Shown: positions 14,945 through 24,300 of the stretch, in pieces | Layout: every line of letters starts with the position of its first letter | Position numbering within the stretch: position 1 is the first letter of the stretch | Origin: Berkiella_A sp050252335 | Lineage (GTDB): Bacteria > Pseudomonadota > Gammaproteobacteria > Berkiellales > Berkiellaceae | Direction of reading: 5' to 3' | Length of the DNA stretch: 31,958 bases | Assembly (NCBI GenBank): GCA_050252335.1 | Contig: JBFWLB010000032.1 | Coordinates: forward strand, 1-31,958 | Program-made: the position numbers and the translations under genes | The notes under the pieces: generated by a model | Databases searched by the model: none | The model's input: the letters and a program-made list of their open reading frames with translations, nothing else | Told to the model about the DNA's origin: nothing

Positions 14945-15033
14945 GGATTGCTTTATCGCTACGTTTCTCACAAAGACGGAGAAAAATATTTTCATCGTCT
15001 TTGCGAGCTTTAGCGAAGCAATTTTTTAAGATT
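14945..15033. repeat. Palindromic MITE-like repeat downstream of gatB
   Basis: GGATTGCTTTATCGCTACG ... CACAAAGACG (14945-14978) is nearly the inverse of CGTCTTTGCGAGC ... TAGCGAAGCAATTTT (14996-15033), giving a long imperfect hairpin with an AT-rich loop. Sequences of this type (GATTGCTTCG ... CGCAAAGACG) are common dispersed palindromes in bacterial genomes. It lies just beyond the gatB stop (15044) and may also shape that mRNA end. Confidence 0.6.
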
Positions 15034-15043
15034 TGTCAATCAA

Positions 15044-16480
15044 CTATTTTAGCTTCTCTTTCAACAAATCATTTACTTGTTGAGGATTAGCTTTGCCTTT
15101 TGTTGCTTTCATAATCATCCCTACAAAAAAGCCAAATACTTTGTCTTTGCCTTGTCTGTATTGTTCTACCTGTTCAGGGTTAGCTGCGATGATTTCATTG
15201 ACAATTTTTTCGATTTCAGAACTATCTGTGAGTTGCTTTAGGCCTTTGCTTTCAATAATATTGTCAACGGTGCCTTCTTTATTCCACAGTGCCTCAAAAA
15301 TTGTTTTAGCAATTTTTCCTGAAATCGTATTATCAATGATACGATTTAAAAGTTGTGCTAAATCAAGATGCGTGACAGGACTTTGAGTGATGCTAAGATT
15401 CTCTTTATTGAGAAGCGCCATCAAATCACCCATTACCCAATTTGCAGCCAATTTGGCTTCCGGTTTGATCAAATGCTTTACAACGCTTTCAAAATAATCT
15501 GCAACTTCTCGATTTGCAGTGAGTACAGAAGCATCATAGTTGCTTAGTTGAAACTCAGTTTCAAATCGTTTGCAGCGCTGTTCTGGTAATTCTGGCATTT
15601 CTTTTTGTACAGTTTGTATAAAAGCATCATCCAAAACAACAGGCAATAAATCAGGATCGGGGAAGTAACGATAATCGTTGGCCTCTTCCTTTTCGCGCAT
15701 GAGACGTGTTTCTTGCTTAACAGGATCGTAAAGTCGAGTTTGCTGAGAAACTGTTTGCCCACTTTCTAATAATTGAATTTGACGTTGCACTTCATAGCGA
15801 ATGGCTTGATCTACGAACCTAAATGAATTGATATTTTTCATTTCTGTACGTGTACCAAATTTAGTTGCTCCGACAGGGCGAACAGAAACGTTTGCATCGC
15901 ATCGGAAAGAGCCTTCTTGCATGTTGCCATCACAAATATTTAAATAACGGACAAGTGAGTGCAAGGTTTTTAAATAAGCGACCGCTTCTTCAGGCGAGCG
16001 CATATCAGGTTCAGAAACGATTTCTAACAAAGCTGTTCCGGCACGGTTTAAATCAATACCAGATAGATTTAGAAAATCTTCATGTAATGATTTACCCGCA
16101 TCTTCTTCCAAATGTGCGCGTGTGATACCAATACGCTTTGTTGTGTTATCTTCCATTTGCACATCAAGATAACCGCTATGAACAATAGGGAGTTCATATT
16201 GGCTGATCTGATAGCCTTTGGGTAGATCTGGGTAAAAGTAATTTTTACGTGCAAAAACAGAACGTTGTGCAATTGTGCAATTTGTGGCTAAGCCAAAGCG
16301 AACAGCCATTTTAACAACTTCTTTATTTAACACAGGTAATATACCAGGCATGCCTAAATCAATGGCACATGCCTGGGTATTGGGTGCTTGGCCAAATTGC
16401 GTGGATGCACCAGAGAAAATTTTTGATTTTGTGCTTAATTGTGCGTGAACTTCAAGTCCAATAACGGTTTCCCATTGCAT
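15044..16480 (-). CDS. gatB: Aspartyl/glutamyl-tRNA amidotransferase subunit B
   Basis: 478 residues, full length. WETVIGLEVHAQL at the N-terminus, KSKIFSGAST, the PDLPKGYQISQYE block and AHLEEDAGKSLH are the conserved kinase-like cradle motifs. The C-terminal YqeY-like domain ends with GFFVGMIMKATKGKANPQQV. GatB binds misacylated Glu-tRNA(Gln) or Asp-tRNA(Asn), activates the acid with ATP and receives ammonia from GatA. An AGAGGAG site precedes the ATG by 9 nt and overlaps the end of gatA, so it is the last gene of a gatC-gatA-gatB operon in the cytoplasm. Confidence 0.98.
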   Translation of the reverse strand: MQWETVIGLEVHAQLSTKSKIFSGASTQFGQAPNTQACAIDLGMPGILPVLNKEVVKMAVRFGLATNCTIAQRSVFARKNYFYPDLPKGYQISQYELPIVHSGYLDVQMEDNTTKRIGITRAHLEEDAGKSLHEDFLNLSGIDLNRAGTALLEIVSEPDMRSPEEAVAYLKTLHSLVRYLNICDGNMQEGSFRCDANVSVRPVGATKFGTRTEMKNINSFRFVDQAIRYEVQRQIQLLESGQTVSQQTRLYDPVKQETRLMREKEEANDYRYFPDPDLLPVVLDDAFIQTVQKEMPELPEQRCKRFETEFQLSNYDASVLTANREVADYFESVVKHLIKPEAKLAANWVMGDLMALLNKENLSITQSPVTHLDLAQLLNRIIDNTISGKIAKTIFEALWNKEGTVDNIIESKGLKQLTDSSEIEKIVNEIIAANPEQVEQYRQGKDKVFGFFVGMIMKATKGKANPQQVNDLLKEKLK

Positions 16481-16495
16481 TTCGCATGACTCCTC

Positions 16496-17950
16496 TTAAG
16501 TGCAAGATTCTGGGATTTGGCTGTGCCAATCCGTTTGTTGCTGATATTGATGTCCAAAGTTTAACAGCTGTCCTTCTGTGAAATGATTGCCGATCAATTG
16601 TAGACCGACAGGCATTTGTTTTACAAAACCACAGGGGATGCTCATGCCTGGTAAACCTGCCAAATTGGTTGCAATGGTGTAAATGTCTGACAAATACATC
16701 TCGACAGGATCATTTACTTTCTCTCCAATGCGAAACGCAACAGAAGGTGCTGTTGGGCCGGCAATGATATCAACTTCTTGGAAAGCTTTTTTAAATTCAT
16801 TGGCAATTAATTGGCGTACTTTTTGTGCTTTTAGATAATAGGCGTCGTAATAACCTGCAGAGAGTGCATAAGTACCAATCATGATGCGGCGCTTCACTTC
16901 ACTGCCAAAGCCCTCAGAGCGTGTACGCTTATAGAGATCTTCTAAATTGACAGGGTTTTCACAGCGATATCCAAAGCGAACACCATCATAACGTGATAAG
17001 TTTGAAGAGCATTCAGCAGAGGCGACAATGTAATAAACAGAGACAGACAAGGGGCTAGAGGGCAAAGAAATCTCTTTTATTTTAACGCCCATCTTCTCAT
17101 AGACTTTGATAGCCTCTTGTACAGATTGTTCAACCGCTTTATCAAGACCTTGTTCGAAGTATTCTTTGGGTAAGCCAATCGTTTTACCCTTGAGAGAGTC
17201 GTTTAAGGTCGCAGTGTAATCAGGAACAGCTTGGTTGACACTGGTAGAGTCTTTTTCATCAAAACCCGCCATTGCATTTAAAACCATTGCAGCGTCTTCA
17301 GCGGTTTGGGTCATGGGACCGCCTTGATCTAGGCTAGAGGCAAAGGCAATCATACCAAAACGAGAAACACGGCCATAAGTTGGCTTTATACCCGTAATGC
17401 CGCAGAGCGCTGCGGGTTGACGGATTGAACCGCCGGTATCTGTACCTGTTGCCGCTGGTACTAAACGAGCAGCAACGGCAGCAGCAGAGCCGCCAGAACT
17501 TCCACCAGGAACCGTTGTGGTATCCCATGGATTTTTAACTGGGCCATAAAAACTGGTTTCATTTGAAGAGCCCATTGCAAATTCATCCATGTTGGTTTTA
17601 CCCAACATGACCATACCGTGCGTATTTAATTGTTGAACAACGGTTGCATCGTAGGGCGCTAAAAAATTATCAAGCATTTTTGAGCCACAAGATGTTTTAA
17701 TATCTTGCGTGCAAAAAATGTCTTTATGTGCCATTGGTAACCCAGTCAATAATTTTGCTTGACCAGCTGCGCGTTGTTGATCGGCTAATTTTGCACGAGC
17801 AATAGCAGCATCTTCACACACGGTGATAAAACTATTGTACTGAGGATCTAGTTTTTGAATACGCTTTAGCAAATGTTGCGTGAGTTCTAGGCTAGAAAAT
17901 TTTTTCTCACTTAAGCCTTTTGCAAGCTGAGCTAAGGTTAAAGTGTGCAT
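16496..17950 (-). CDS. gatA: Aspartyl/glutamyl-tRNA amidotransferase subunit A
   Basis: 484 residues. The amidase-signature triad is complete: Lys76 in MAHKDIFC, the cis Ser151 in GGSSGGSAAA and the nucleophile Ser175 in TDTGGSIRQPA. GatA hydrolyses Gln (or Asn) and channels ammonia to GatB. AGPTAPSVAFRIGEK and LPGMSIPCGFV near the C-terminus are also family blocks. It lies 15 bp before gatB and 83 bp after gatC on the minus strand. The presence of GatCAB implies indirect Gln-tRNA and/or Asn-tRNA synthesis in this organism, as in Pseudomonas and Legionella-type bacteria. Confidence 0.98.
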   Translation of the reverse strand: MHTLTLAQLAKGLSEKKFSSLELTQHLLKRIQKLDPQYNSFITVCEDAAIARAKLADQQRAAGQAKLLTGLPMAHKDIFCTQDIKTSCGSKMLDNFLAPYDATVVQQLNTHGMVMLGKTNMDEFAMGSSNETSFYGPVKNPWDTTTVPGGSSGGSAAAVAARLVPAATGTDTGGSIRQPAALCGITGIKPTYGRVSRFGMIAFASSLDQGGPMTQTAEDAAMVLNAMAGFDEKDSTSVNQAVPDYTATLNDSLKGKTIGLPKEYFEQGLDKAVEQSVQEAIKVYEKMGVKIKEISLPSSPLSVSVYYIVASAECSSNLSRYDGVRFGYRCENPVNLEDLYKRTRSEGFGSEVKRRIMIGTYALSAGYYDAYYLKAQKVRQLIANEFKKAFQEVDIIAGPTAPSVAFRIGEKVNDPVEMYLSDIYTIATNLAGLPGMSIPCGFVKQMPVGLQLIGNHFTEGQLLNFGHQYQQQTDWHSQIPESCT

Positions 17951-18033
17951 GCTTTTTTCCTTAAGGGGTACTGTACTCTCAGGTCTTCGAATGTTTGTTC
18001 ATTTAACTTCGAATGAGGTGTGAGTATATTGGG

Positions 18034-18330
18034 TTAATCTTCAATTACTTTGGGCACGAGATAAACGCCTGCTTCCGTCGAAGGGGCTATTGCTTGGAAT
18101 CGTTCACGTTGATTGCTCTCAGTGATTTCATCTGGGCGTAAACGTTGTGTTAAAGATTCTAAAGGATGTGCCATAGGGGTTAGATTATCTGTGTTTGCAT
18201 TATTTATTTTTTCTGCTAACTCAAGAATATTAGAAAGATTTCTGGCATACTCTGGAATCTCTTTTTCTGAAACAGATAGTCTGGCGAGGTGGGCTATTTT
18301 TTCAACATCGGCTTTATTAATCGTAGTCAT
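18034..18330 (-). CDS. gatC: Aspartyl/glutamyl-tRNA amidotransferase subunit C
   Basis: 98 residues from ATG 18330, giving MTTINKADVEKIAHLARLSV, the normal GatC start; the in-frame TTG at 18342 would add four residues and is less likely. GatC stabilises the GatA-GatB complex. NTDNLTPMAHPLE and LRPDEITESNQRE are the usual GatC core, and APSTEAGVYLVPKVIE is the conserved tail that wraps GatA. It is the first gene of the gatCAB operon and divergent from mreB, with 247 bp between the two starts. Confidence 0.95.
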   Translation of the reverse strand: MTTINKADVEKIAHLARLSVSEKEIPEYARNLSNILELAEKINNANTDNLTPMAHPLESLTQRLRPDEITESNQRERFQAIAPSTEAGVYLVPKVIED

Positions 18331-18577
18331 AGCGATACTCAATATTATTTTGTAAAGTCCTTTGGTAAGGTTGCTAATGTACCATAGCTTAGGGTTGTAG
18401 CCAAAGCCATGAACTACACCTATAATAGTCCTTACGACTGAATTTTAGGTGTCTACCTATGCTCAAATGCTTCTGCAAAATAAGCCATGTCCAAGCATCG
18501 TTGGCTTAGATTATTTGTGGTGACGTTATCGTTTTTGGTATTGGAAATTTACTACCCTCCCATTTTAGGATGAGTTC

Positions 18578-19645
18578 ATGATTAAAGCATTACGTGGTTG
18601 GTTCGCAAATGATATTTCGATTGATTTAGGATGTGCGAATACGTTGATTTATGTTTGTGGGCAAGGCATCGTGCTCAATGAACCTTCTACCGTGGCTATT
18701 CGTTATACAGAGGACAATAGTGCATATGATGTCGTTGCTGTGGGCGATGAAGCAAAAAAAATGCTGGGGCGAACACCTGAAAATATGGAAACGGTTCGTC
18801 CTTTTTACAATGGTCGTATTGTAGATTGGCCACTTGCAGAAAAAATGCTGAAACATTTTTTGAATAAAATGATCAACGCTGCTTGGATAAAACCTCGTTC
18901 ACGTATTGTGATGTGTGTACCAAGTGATACATCTGCGGAAGAAAGGCGGACAATCAAAGACACAGTCAAAAGTGTCACACGTGTTAAAGAAGTTTATTTA
19001 GTTGAAGCCCCCATTGCTGCTGCAATGGGAGCAGGACTTCCCATTCATGAAGCAACAGCTTCGATGCTGATTGATATTGGGGGAAGTACAACAAATATCG
19101 CAGTCATTTCATTGAATGGGATTGTCTTAAGTACATCACTTAAGGTAGGTAGCGATCATTTTCACTATAGTATCATTGATTACTTTAAAAGAAATTATCA
19201 ATGCTTGGTGGGAGAGGCGACAGCTGAACAAATTAAAATTGAAATGGGGACTGCTTTTCCGCTTGAAGAAGTTGCTGAATTGTCTGTCAGAGGCCGTCAT
19301 ATGGGGCATGGCATTCCTGTCAGTTTTGTTGTGAACAGCAATGAGATTATTGAAGCGCTTGAACCTGTTCTTTCTCTTATCATGCATGGTATTCATTCTG
19401 TCTTAGAAAAAACGCCACCTGAATTAGCCGCAGATATTTCTCGAGTAGGAATGGATTTAGTTGGTGGTGGTTCTTTGCTGCGCAACATAGATTTATATAT
19501 TAAAGAAGAGTTAGGTATTTCAGCTAAAGTAGCTAAAGATCCAATGACTTGTGTTGCAAGAGGTGCTGCAATGATCTTAGAAAAATCACTACAAAAAACA
19601 AAAAAAGTACCTGTTGTTACCCAGGAGCAAGTGGAGAGTGCTTAA
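18578..19645 (+). CDS. mreB: Rod-shape actin homologue MreB, divergent
   Basis: 355 residues, slightly longer than E. coli MreB (347), with AGGA 7 nt before the ATG. The actin-like fold is clear: NDISIDLGCANTLIY, GQGIVLNEPSTVAIR, MLGRTPENM, NSNEIIEALEP and DPMTCVARGAA. MreB filaments guide cell-wall growth under the inner membrane. Several motif residues differ from the usual sequence: phosphate-1 DLGTANT is DLGCANT (Cys19), phosphate-2 DIGGGTT is DIGGSTT (Ser170), EEPMAAA is EAPIAAA, and IGGDRFD is VGSDHFH. mreC and mreD, normally next, are not here; rng follows after 230 bp. This may be a relaxed or altered MreB, or a paralogue. About 235 bp lie between it and gatC, in which I see no convincing promoter pair; a TATAAT at 18421-18426 lacks a well-spaced -35. 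Confidence 0.95.
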   Translation: MIKALRGWFANDISIDLGCANTLIYVCGQGIVLNEPSTVAIRYTEDNSAYDVVAVGDEAKKMLGRTPENMETVRPFYNGRIVDWPLAEKMLKHFLNKMINAAWIKPRSRIVMCVPSDTSAEERRTIKDTVKSVTRVKEVYLVEAPIAAAMGAGLPIHEATASMLIDIGGSTTNIAVISLNGIVLSTSLKVGSDHFHYSIIDYFKRNYQCLVGEATAEQIKIEMGTAFPLEEVAELSVRGRHMGHGIPVSFVVNSNEIIEALEPVLSLIMHGIHSVLEKTPPELAADISRVGMDLVGGGSLLRNIDLYIKEELGISAKVAKDPMTCVARGAAMILEKSLQKTKKVPVVTQEQVESA

Positions 19646-19658
19646 GTCTAAATAGCCA

Positions 19659-19681
19659 CTGTCTTAAAAATGCCATTTTTC
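19659..19681. repeat. Short palindromic repeat, copy 1 (after mreB)
   Basis: CTGTCTTAAAAATGCCATTT is nearly identical to a segment just after pmbA (29346-29369). The core AAAAATG-C-CATTTTT is a 7-bp-arm palindrome. It lies 13 bp after the mreB stop, and the pmbA copy 3 bp after its stop. The shared location just past a stop suggests a 3'-end or repeat-family element. Confidence 0.4.
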
Positions 19682-19831
19682 GTTGATTCTTCGTTGCAAA
19701 TTTTTTTGTACTGCTCAAAGAATCTACAAAAAATTACTATTTTTTAGACGTTTTCTAGCTTTTTCGGATACAACTCATCTGCGTGACTATAAGTAAGCTG
19801 TCCCATAGACTCGTTCTATAGACCTGCGCTC

Positions 19832-19845
19832 TATAATGCTATAAT
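19832..19845 (+). promoter_or_regulatory. Tandem -10 boxes upstream of rng
   Basis: Two perfect TATAAT hexamers (19832-19837 and 19840-19845) lie about 30-40 bp before the rng ATG at 19876. No good -35 was found at the right spacing. They suggest a separate promoter for rng and downstream genes instead of read-through from mreB. The rest of the 230-bp mreB-rng gap has a GATTCTT/AAGAATC inverted repeat (19685-19724) and no coding signal. Confidence 0.4.
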
Positions 19846-19875
19846 GAAATAATTTTTTATAAATATTGAAAGCAT

Positions 19876-21360
19876 ATGAGCAACGGAACTTTGTCAGAAG
19901 AAATACTTATAAATATCAATCATAGGGAAACTCGGGTCGCTATTGTTGAAAATGGCGTTCTTCAAGAACTCTTAGTCGAGCGTTTTAGTCGGGTAGGCTT
20001 GGTTGGTAACATATACAAAGGCAAAGTGGTACGTGTTTTACCAGGTATGCAAGCCGCCTTTGTTGATATTGGTCTTGAAAAAGCTGCTTTTCTACATCTC
20101 AATGATATTCTCAATGTTTCCAATGATTATTTAAGCCAAGTTGAATTTCATGAGCATACTGAAAGTATTACAGAAATACTTAAAGATGGTCAGGAAATTG
20201 CGGTACAAGTGATCAAAGATCCGCTTGGAACAAAGGGTGCTCGATTAACCACTCGCATTGCTTTGCCTTCTCGATTTTTAGTATTTATGCCAGATTTGTC
20301 AAAAGTAGGCGTTTCTCAGCGCATTGAGGATTTAGAGGAAAAAGAGCGATTAAGGCAGATTGTTGAATCCATTTCAGGACATAAAGGCGGTTACATTGTG
20401 AGAACTGCTGCAGAAGGGGTTGCAGAAGAAGAGATTAGAAAAAACATGGAATATCTCGGTAAGCAATGGCAGACCATTCAGCAGGGCATTAAACAATCTA
20501 AGTGTGGTCAAATTGTTTATGACGATTTGCCCTTGTATTTGCGATCGCTCAGAGATTTTTGCTCTCACAGAACTGAAAAAGTCAAAATAGATGAGCGCGA
20601 AACTTTTGATAAAGCAGTAGAATTTATAGAAAAATTCATGCCTACGATGAGAGACAGAGTAGAGTTTTATCAAACTGAACGTCCTTTATTTGATTTGTAT
20701 GGTATAGAAGATGAAATTCAAAAGGCATTACAAAGAAAAGTACAGCTAAAATCAGGTGGACATTTAGTTTTTGACCAGACAGAAGCAATGACAACCATTG
20801 ATGTGAATACAGGTGGATTTGTTGGGCATCGGAATTTAGAAGAAACCATCTTCAAGACTAATTTAGAGGCAGCAACCACGATTGCGCGACAATTAAGATT
20901 GCGCAATTTGGGTGGTATTATCATTATCGATTTTATCGATATGCAAGCAGAAGATCATAAACAACAAGTTATTTCTGCTCTTGAAAAAGCCTTATCCAAT
21001 GATCACACAAAATATACCATCTCTGAAGTTTCTAGCTTAGGGTTGGTTGAAATGACGCGTAAGCGCACGCGTGAAAGTTTAGAGCATGTACTTTGTGAGC
21101 CTTGTCCTGTGTGCAATAGTCGAGGTTCGGTCAAAACAGCAGAGACTATTTGTTACGAAATTATTCGAGAAATTTTAAGGGCAGAGAGAGCTTATAATCC
21201 CAAAAGTTATCTCGTGTTAGCCTCTCAATCTGTGGTTGATAAATTACTAGACGAAGAGTCAACCAGTCTGGCGCATTTAGAAGAAGTATTAAATAAATCT
21301 ATTCGTTTCCAAGTAGAATCCCTTTATCAACAAGAGCAGTTTGATGTGGTGCTCATGTAA
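19876..21360 (+). CDS. rng: Ribonuclease G
   Basis: 494 residues, matching RNase G (489 in E. coli) and much shorter than RNase E. The S1 domain starts at GNIYKGKVVRVLPGMQAAFVDIG. The catalytic metal ligands are Asp309 in TTIDVNTGG and Asp352 in IIIIDFIDM, with the same 43-residue spacing as Asp303/Asp346 of RNase E. The zinc-link Cys410 and Cys413 (CPVC) are present for dimerisation. The enzyme cuts single-stranded AU-rich RNA and matures the 5' end of 16S rRNA. The stop shares a base with the yhdP start (TAATG), so the two are coupled. In related genomes maf, mreD and mreC lie just upstream; here they do not. Confidence 0.97.
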   Translation: MSNGTLSEEILININHRETRVAIVENGVLQELLVERFSRVGLVGNIYKGKVVRVLPGMQAAFVDIGLEKAAFLHLNDILNVSNDYLSQVEFHEHTESITEILKDGQEIAVQVIKDPLGTKGARLTTRIALPSRFLVFMPDLSKVGVSQRIEDLEEKERLRQIVESISGHKGGYIVRTAAEGVAEEEIRKNMEYLGKQWQTIQQGIKQSKCGQIVYDDLPLYLRSLRDFCSHRTEKVKIDERETFDKAVEFIEKFMPTMRDRVEFYQTERPLFDLYGIEDEIQKALQRKVQLKSGGHLVFDQTEAMTTIDVNTGGFVGHRNLEETIFKTNLEAATTIARQLRLRNLGGIIIIDFIDMQAEDHKQQVISALEKALSNDHTKYTISEVSSLGLVEMTRKRTRESLEHVLCEPCPVCNSRGSVKTAETICYEIIREILRAERAYNPKSYLVLASQSVVDKLLDEESTSLAHLEEVLNKSIRFQVESLYQQEQFDVVLM

Positions 21361-24300
21361 TGAAGAATAAGGGAATAACAAGAAAAATAATAAATTTCTC
21401 TTATAAAATATGTGCAAGTGGTGCTATTGTTTTAGCAGCATCTTATGGGGTGATGTATTTTGCTATTCAGAATCATAAAACGCAATATTATATTCAAGAG
21501 AGGCTGGCTCAGCAATTACCCGTGTCGGTGCATTTTGATACACTCAATTTTAAATGGCATGGCCTATATCCTGGTTTTTCTGCAAAAAATGTTCAAATAT
21601 CCCGATTAGAAAAACCATTTAATGAGCCTGCAGATTTAGTGATAACCGAGGTACATGGTTATTTTAATCTTCCTTTATTTTTCTGGAAAAATAAATCATT
21701 TATTAATGAAGTCAGTTTGATTGGAACACAGCTAAACTTAGAAACAGATGATTTTATTAACTATCATGTGAAAGGTTTGCCTCAATTTGACTTTTCCTTT
21801 GGGGAGAAGAAAGCTGTTAGTTGGATTAAACATTTTCGGTTGCAAAATAGTGATGTGATAATCAAACATCCAAAGCAAAATTATGTGTTTACACAAACGG
21901 ATGTTCTGTTTTCGCTTGACCAAACAGAATCTGTTTTAGGTCATGCGACCTATATTTCAGAAAAGCCTTGCTTCCTCAACTTTAGACATTATATAAATGC
22001 TCAAAATAATGCGCATCATTGGGCTATCAGTGCATTTGGTAGTTTAGACAGTATTAATGATATTATTGCTGCCCACAATCCTGAATTAAAAGACAAGTTT
22101 CATGTTGCTGGAGATGTGCATGCAATTGCAAAAATAATTCAAACACCAGAGCGCACTGAGCTTCACGCGCAGACGAATATTAAATTTTTTGGTGCATCCT
22201 ATGGCGAAAAATTTCTAAGCAGTCCTGTATTAGAAGCGACAGTAGTTGCACATAAAACATCAAGTAGCTGGAATCTTGCAACCAAAGCATTGCATGTTGA
22301 AAATGTAAAATTAAATAATCAACCTATTTCAAATTTAGATAAAGTAGAATTACTTGTTGAGCACCAAGCACAGTCTGAACAGGATGCAATATGGCATGTT
22401 CAAGCAAGTCATCTTCCTGTTGTGCTTATTAAAGAGGCTAAAAGTTTTTATCATGGTGCTTTACCCGATTTTGATTTAACAACAGGCATGATCAATTATT
22501 TAGATTTAAAGCTTCAGTCTCAACAAGATGTTTGGAAATTACTAAAATGTAATGCTGATGTTGAACAACTGAGCGCTCGCTATCTCAACGATATCAATAT
22601 TAAGCATCTGAGTGGTTTAGTCGCTTTCGAAGAAAATAAAGGAAGAATGAGATTAAATAGCAAAGACGTACATTTTTCAAAAGATAAATGGTTTAGTCAA
22701 GATCTTGTCTTTGATAGGGTTGATGGACTGGTATTCATTGAAAATAAAGAAAATAAAACAGTACTGTCAAGCAAGCAATTGAATTTGACAATCGATAAGG
22801 CCGATATAAATGCTAAGTTTGAACTCGCTGTACCACATTTAGTAGAAAATAAAAATCAATCCTCGCCTATTTTAGACTTGGCCATGGATTTTGAAAATTT
22901 ACCTATTGCTTCAGTTAATCATTATCTGCCAGATAAAATTTTGCACACTGAACTGAATGAATGGTTAGCGCACAGTTTACAAAGTGGTACTGTTCAACAC
23001 GGCGCAGTTGTATTTCGAGGTGCCTTACATGAGTTTCCTTTTGACAAGGCAGAAGGTATTTTTCAAGCAAATGCACGCCTTGTAAATATGGGATTTAAGT
23101 TTTCACCGGACTGGCCACAGCTGGATAGTGATAGCATTGATGTAGTATTTCGCAATCGTGCATTTTATGCACAAGCAGGGGCATCCATGTTGATGGAAGT
23201 GCCTATTCAGAAAGTAGAAGCGGTTATTCCTGATTTGACAGCGCATCCCGCTGTTTTAGACATTAAATTGTCTGCCAAAAGTCAATTGCCTTCAGGTGTT
23301 AATGTTGTTAATCATTCTCCTTTAAAAGAAAAAGTTGGTAATAACTTAAGTGCCTTTGATCTCAAGGGTGCTATGGATTTAAATCTAGATTTGCTCATAC
23401 CACTTAGCAAAGAAAAAATTCATTCAGACAAAGAGGGAATTAAAGTAAAGGGTACTGTTGATACACAAGATGCAGAACTTACTTTTCAGCAACAGAATGT
23501 GACTCTTAAGAAAGTACGTGGGCAGACAGTGTTTACTGAAAACACAATTTCAGCTAAAAATTTAGTGGGAAATCTTTGGGGGCTTCCTTCAGAATTTAGT
23601 GTAAATTCTGAATTAAAAGAAGACTCAATCACGCACATACATGCAAAAGGTTTGGTTGATGTTAGCAACGTGCTGAGTGCAGATGATATTTTCAAAAAAG
23701 ATATCAGTGGTGTGACTGAATATTCAGCTGACTTTCATGTCAATGGCTTCAATGAAGAACAATCGGGGAATTTTGTTATTTATTCTGATTTAAAGGGCGT
23801 AGAACTTGCTTTACCTGCGCCTTTCGAAAAGAAAAAAGAAGATAAATTTAAGATTGAGATCCAAGGCATTTTGCAGCCTGATAAGATACATCATTATATG
23901 ATTCATTCACCCTCTTATCATTTGGCCTTAAGTTACAATACAGAAAAAGCAGAGCAAAAAGAGTGGTTGGGGGGGCATTTATATTGTGGTACTGAAGCAC
24001 TTGCGAAATTAAGACAAGACAAAAATTTTCTTATCAATGGCAGTATTGAACATTTAGATGCAAAAAAAATATTTGATAAAATAGATACATCTCAATTAAA
24101 GCAAAGTAAATCATCTCCTCTTGTTAGGCCTATTATTGATCTAACAGTACATGCACTGGATATATTGGGTTTACCAATAAAAGATGCAAAAATAGAAGCA
24201 CAATATGATCAAGCATTAGATAATTTTCAATTTTATATCCAATCAGAAGAAGTTACAGGGTTTATAACCGTTCCAAATGAAGGTTCAGAGCGCACGGTAG

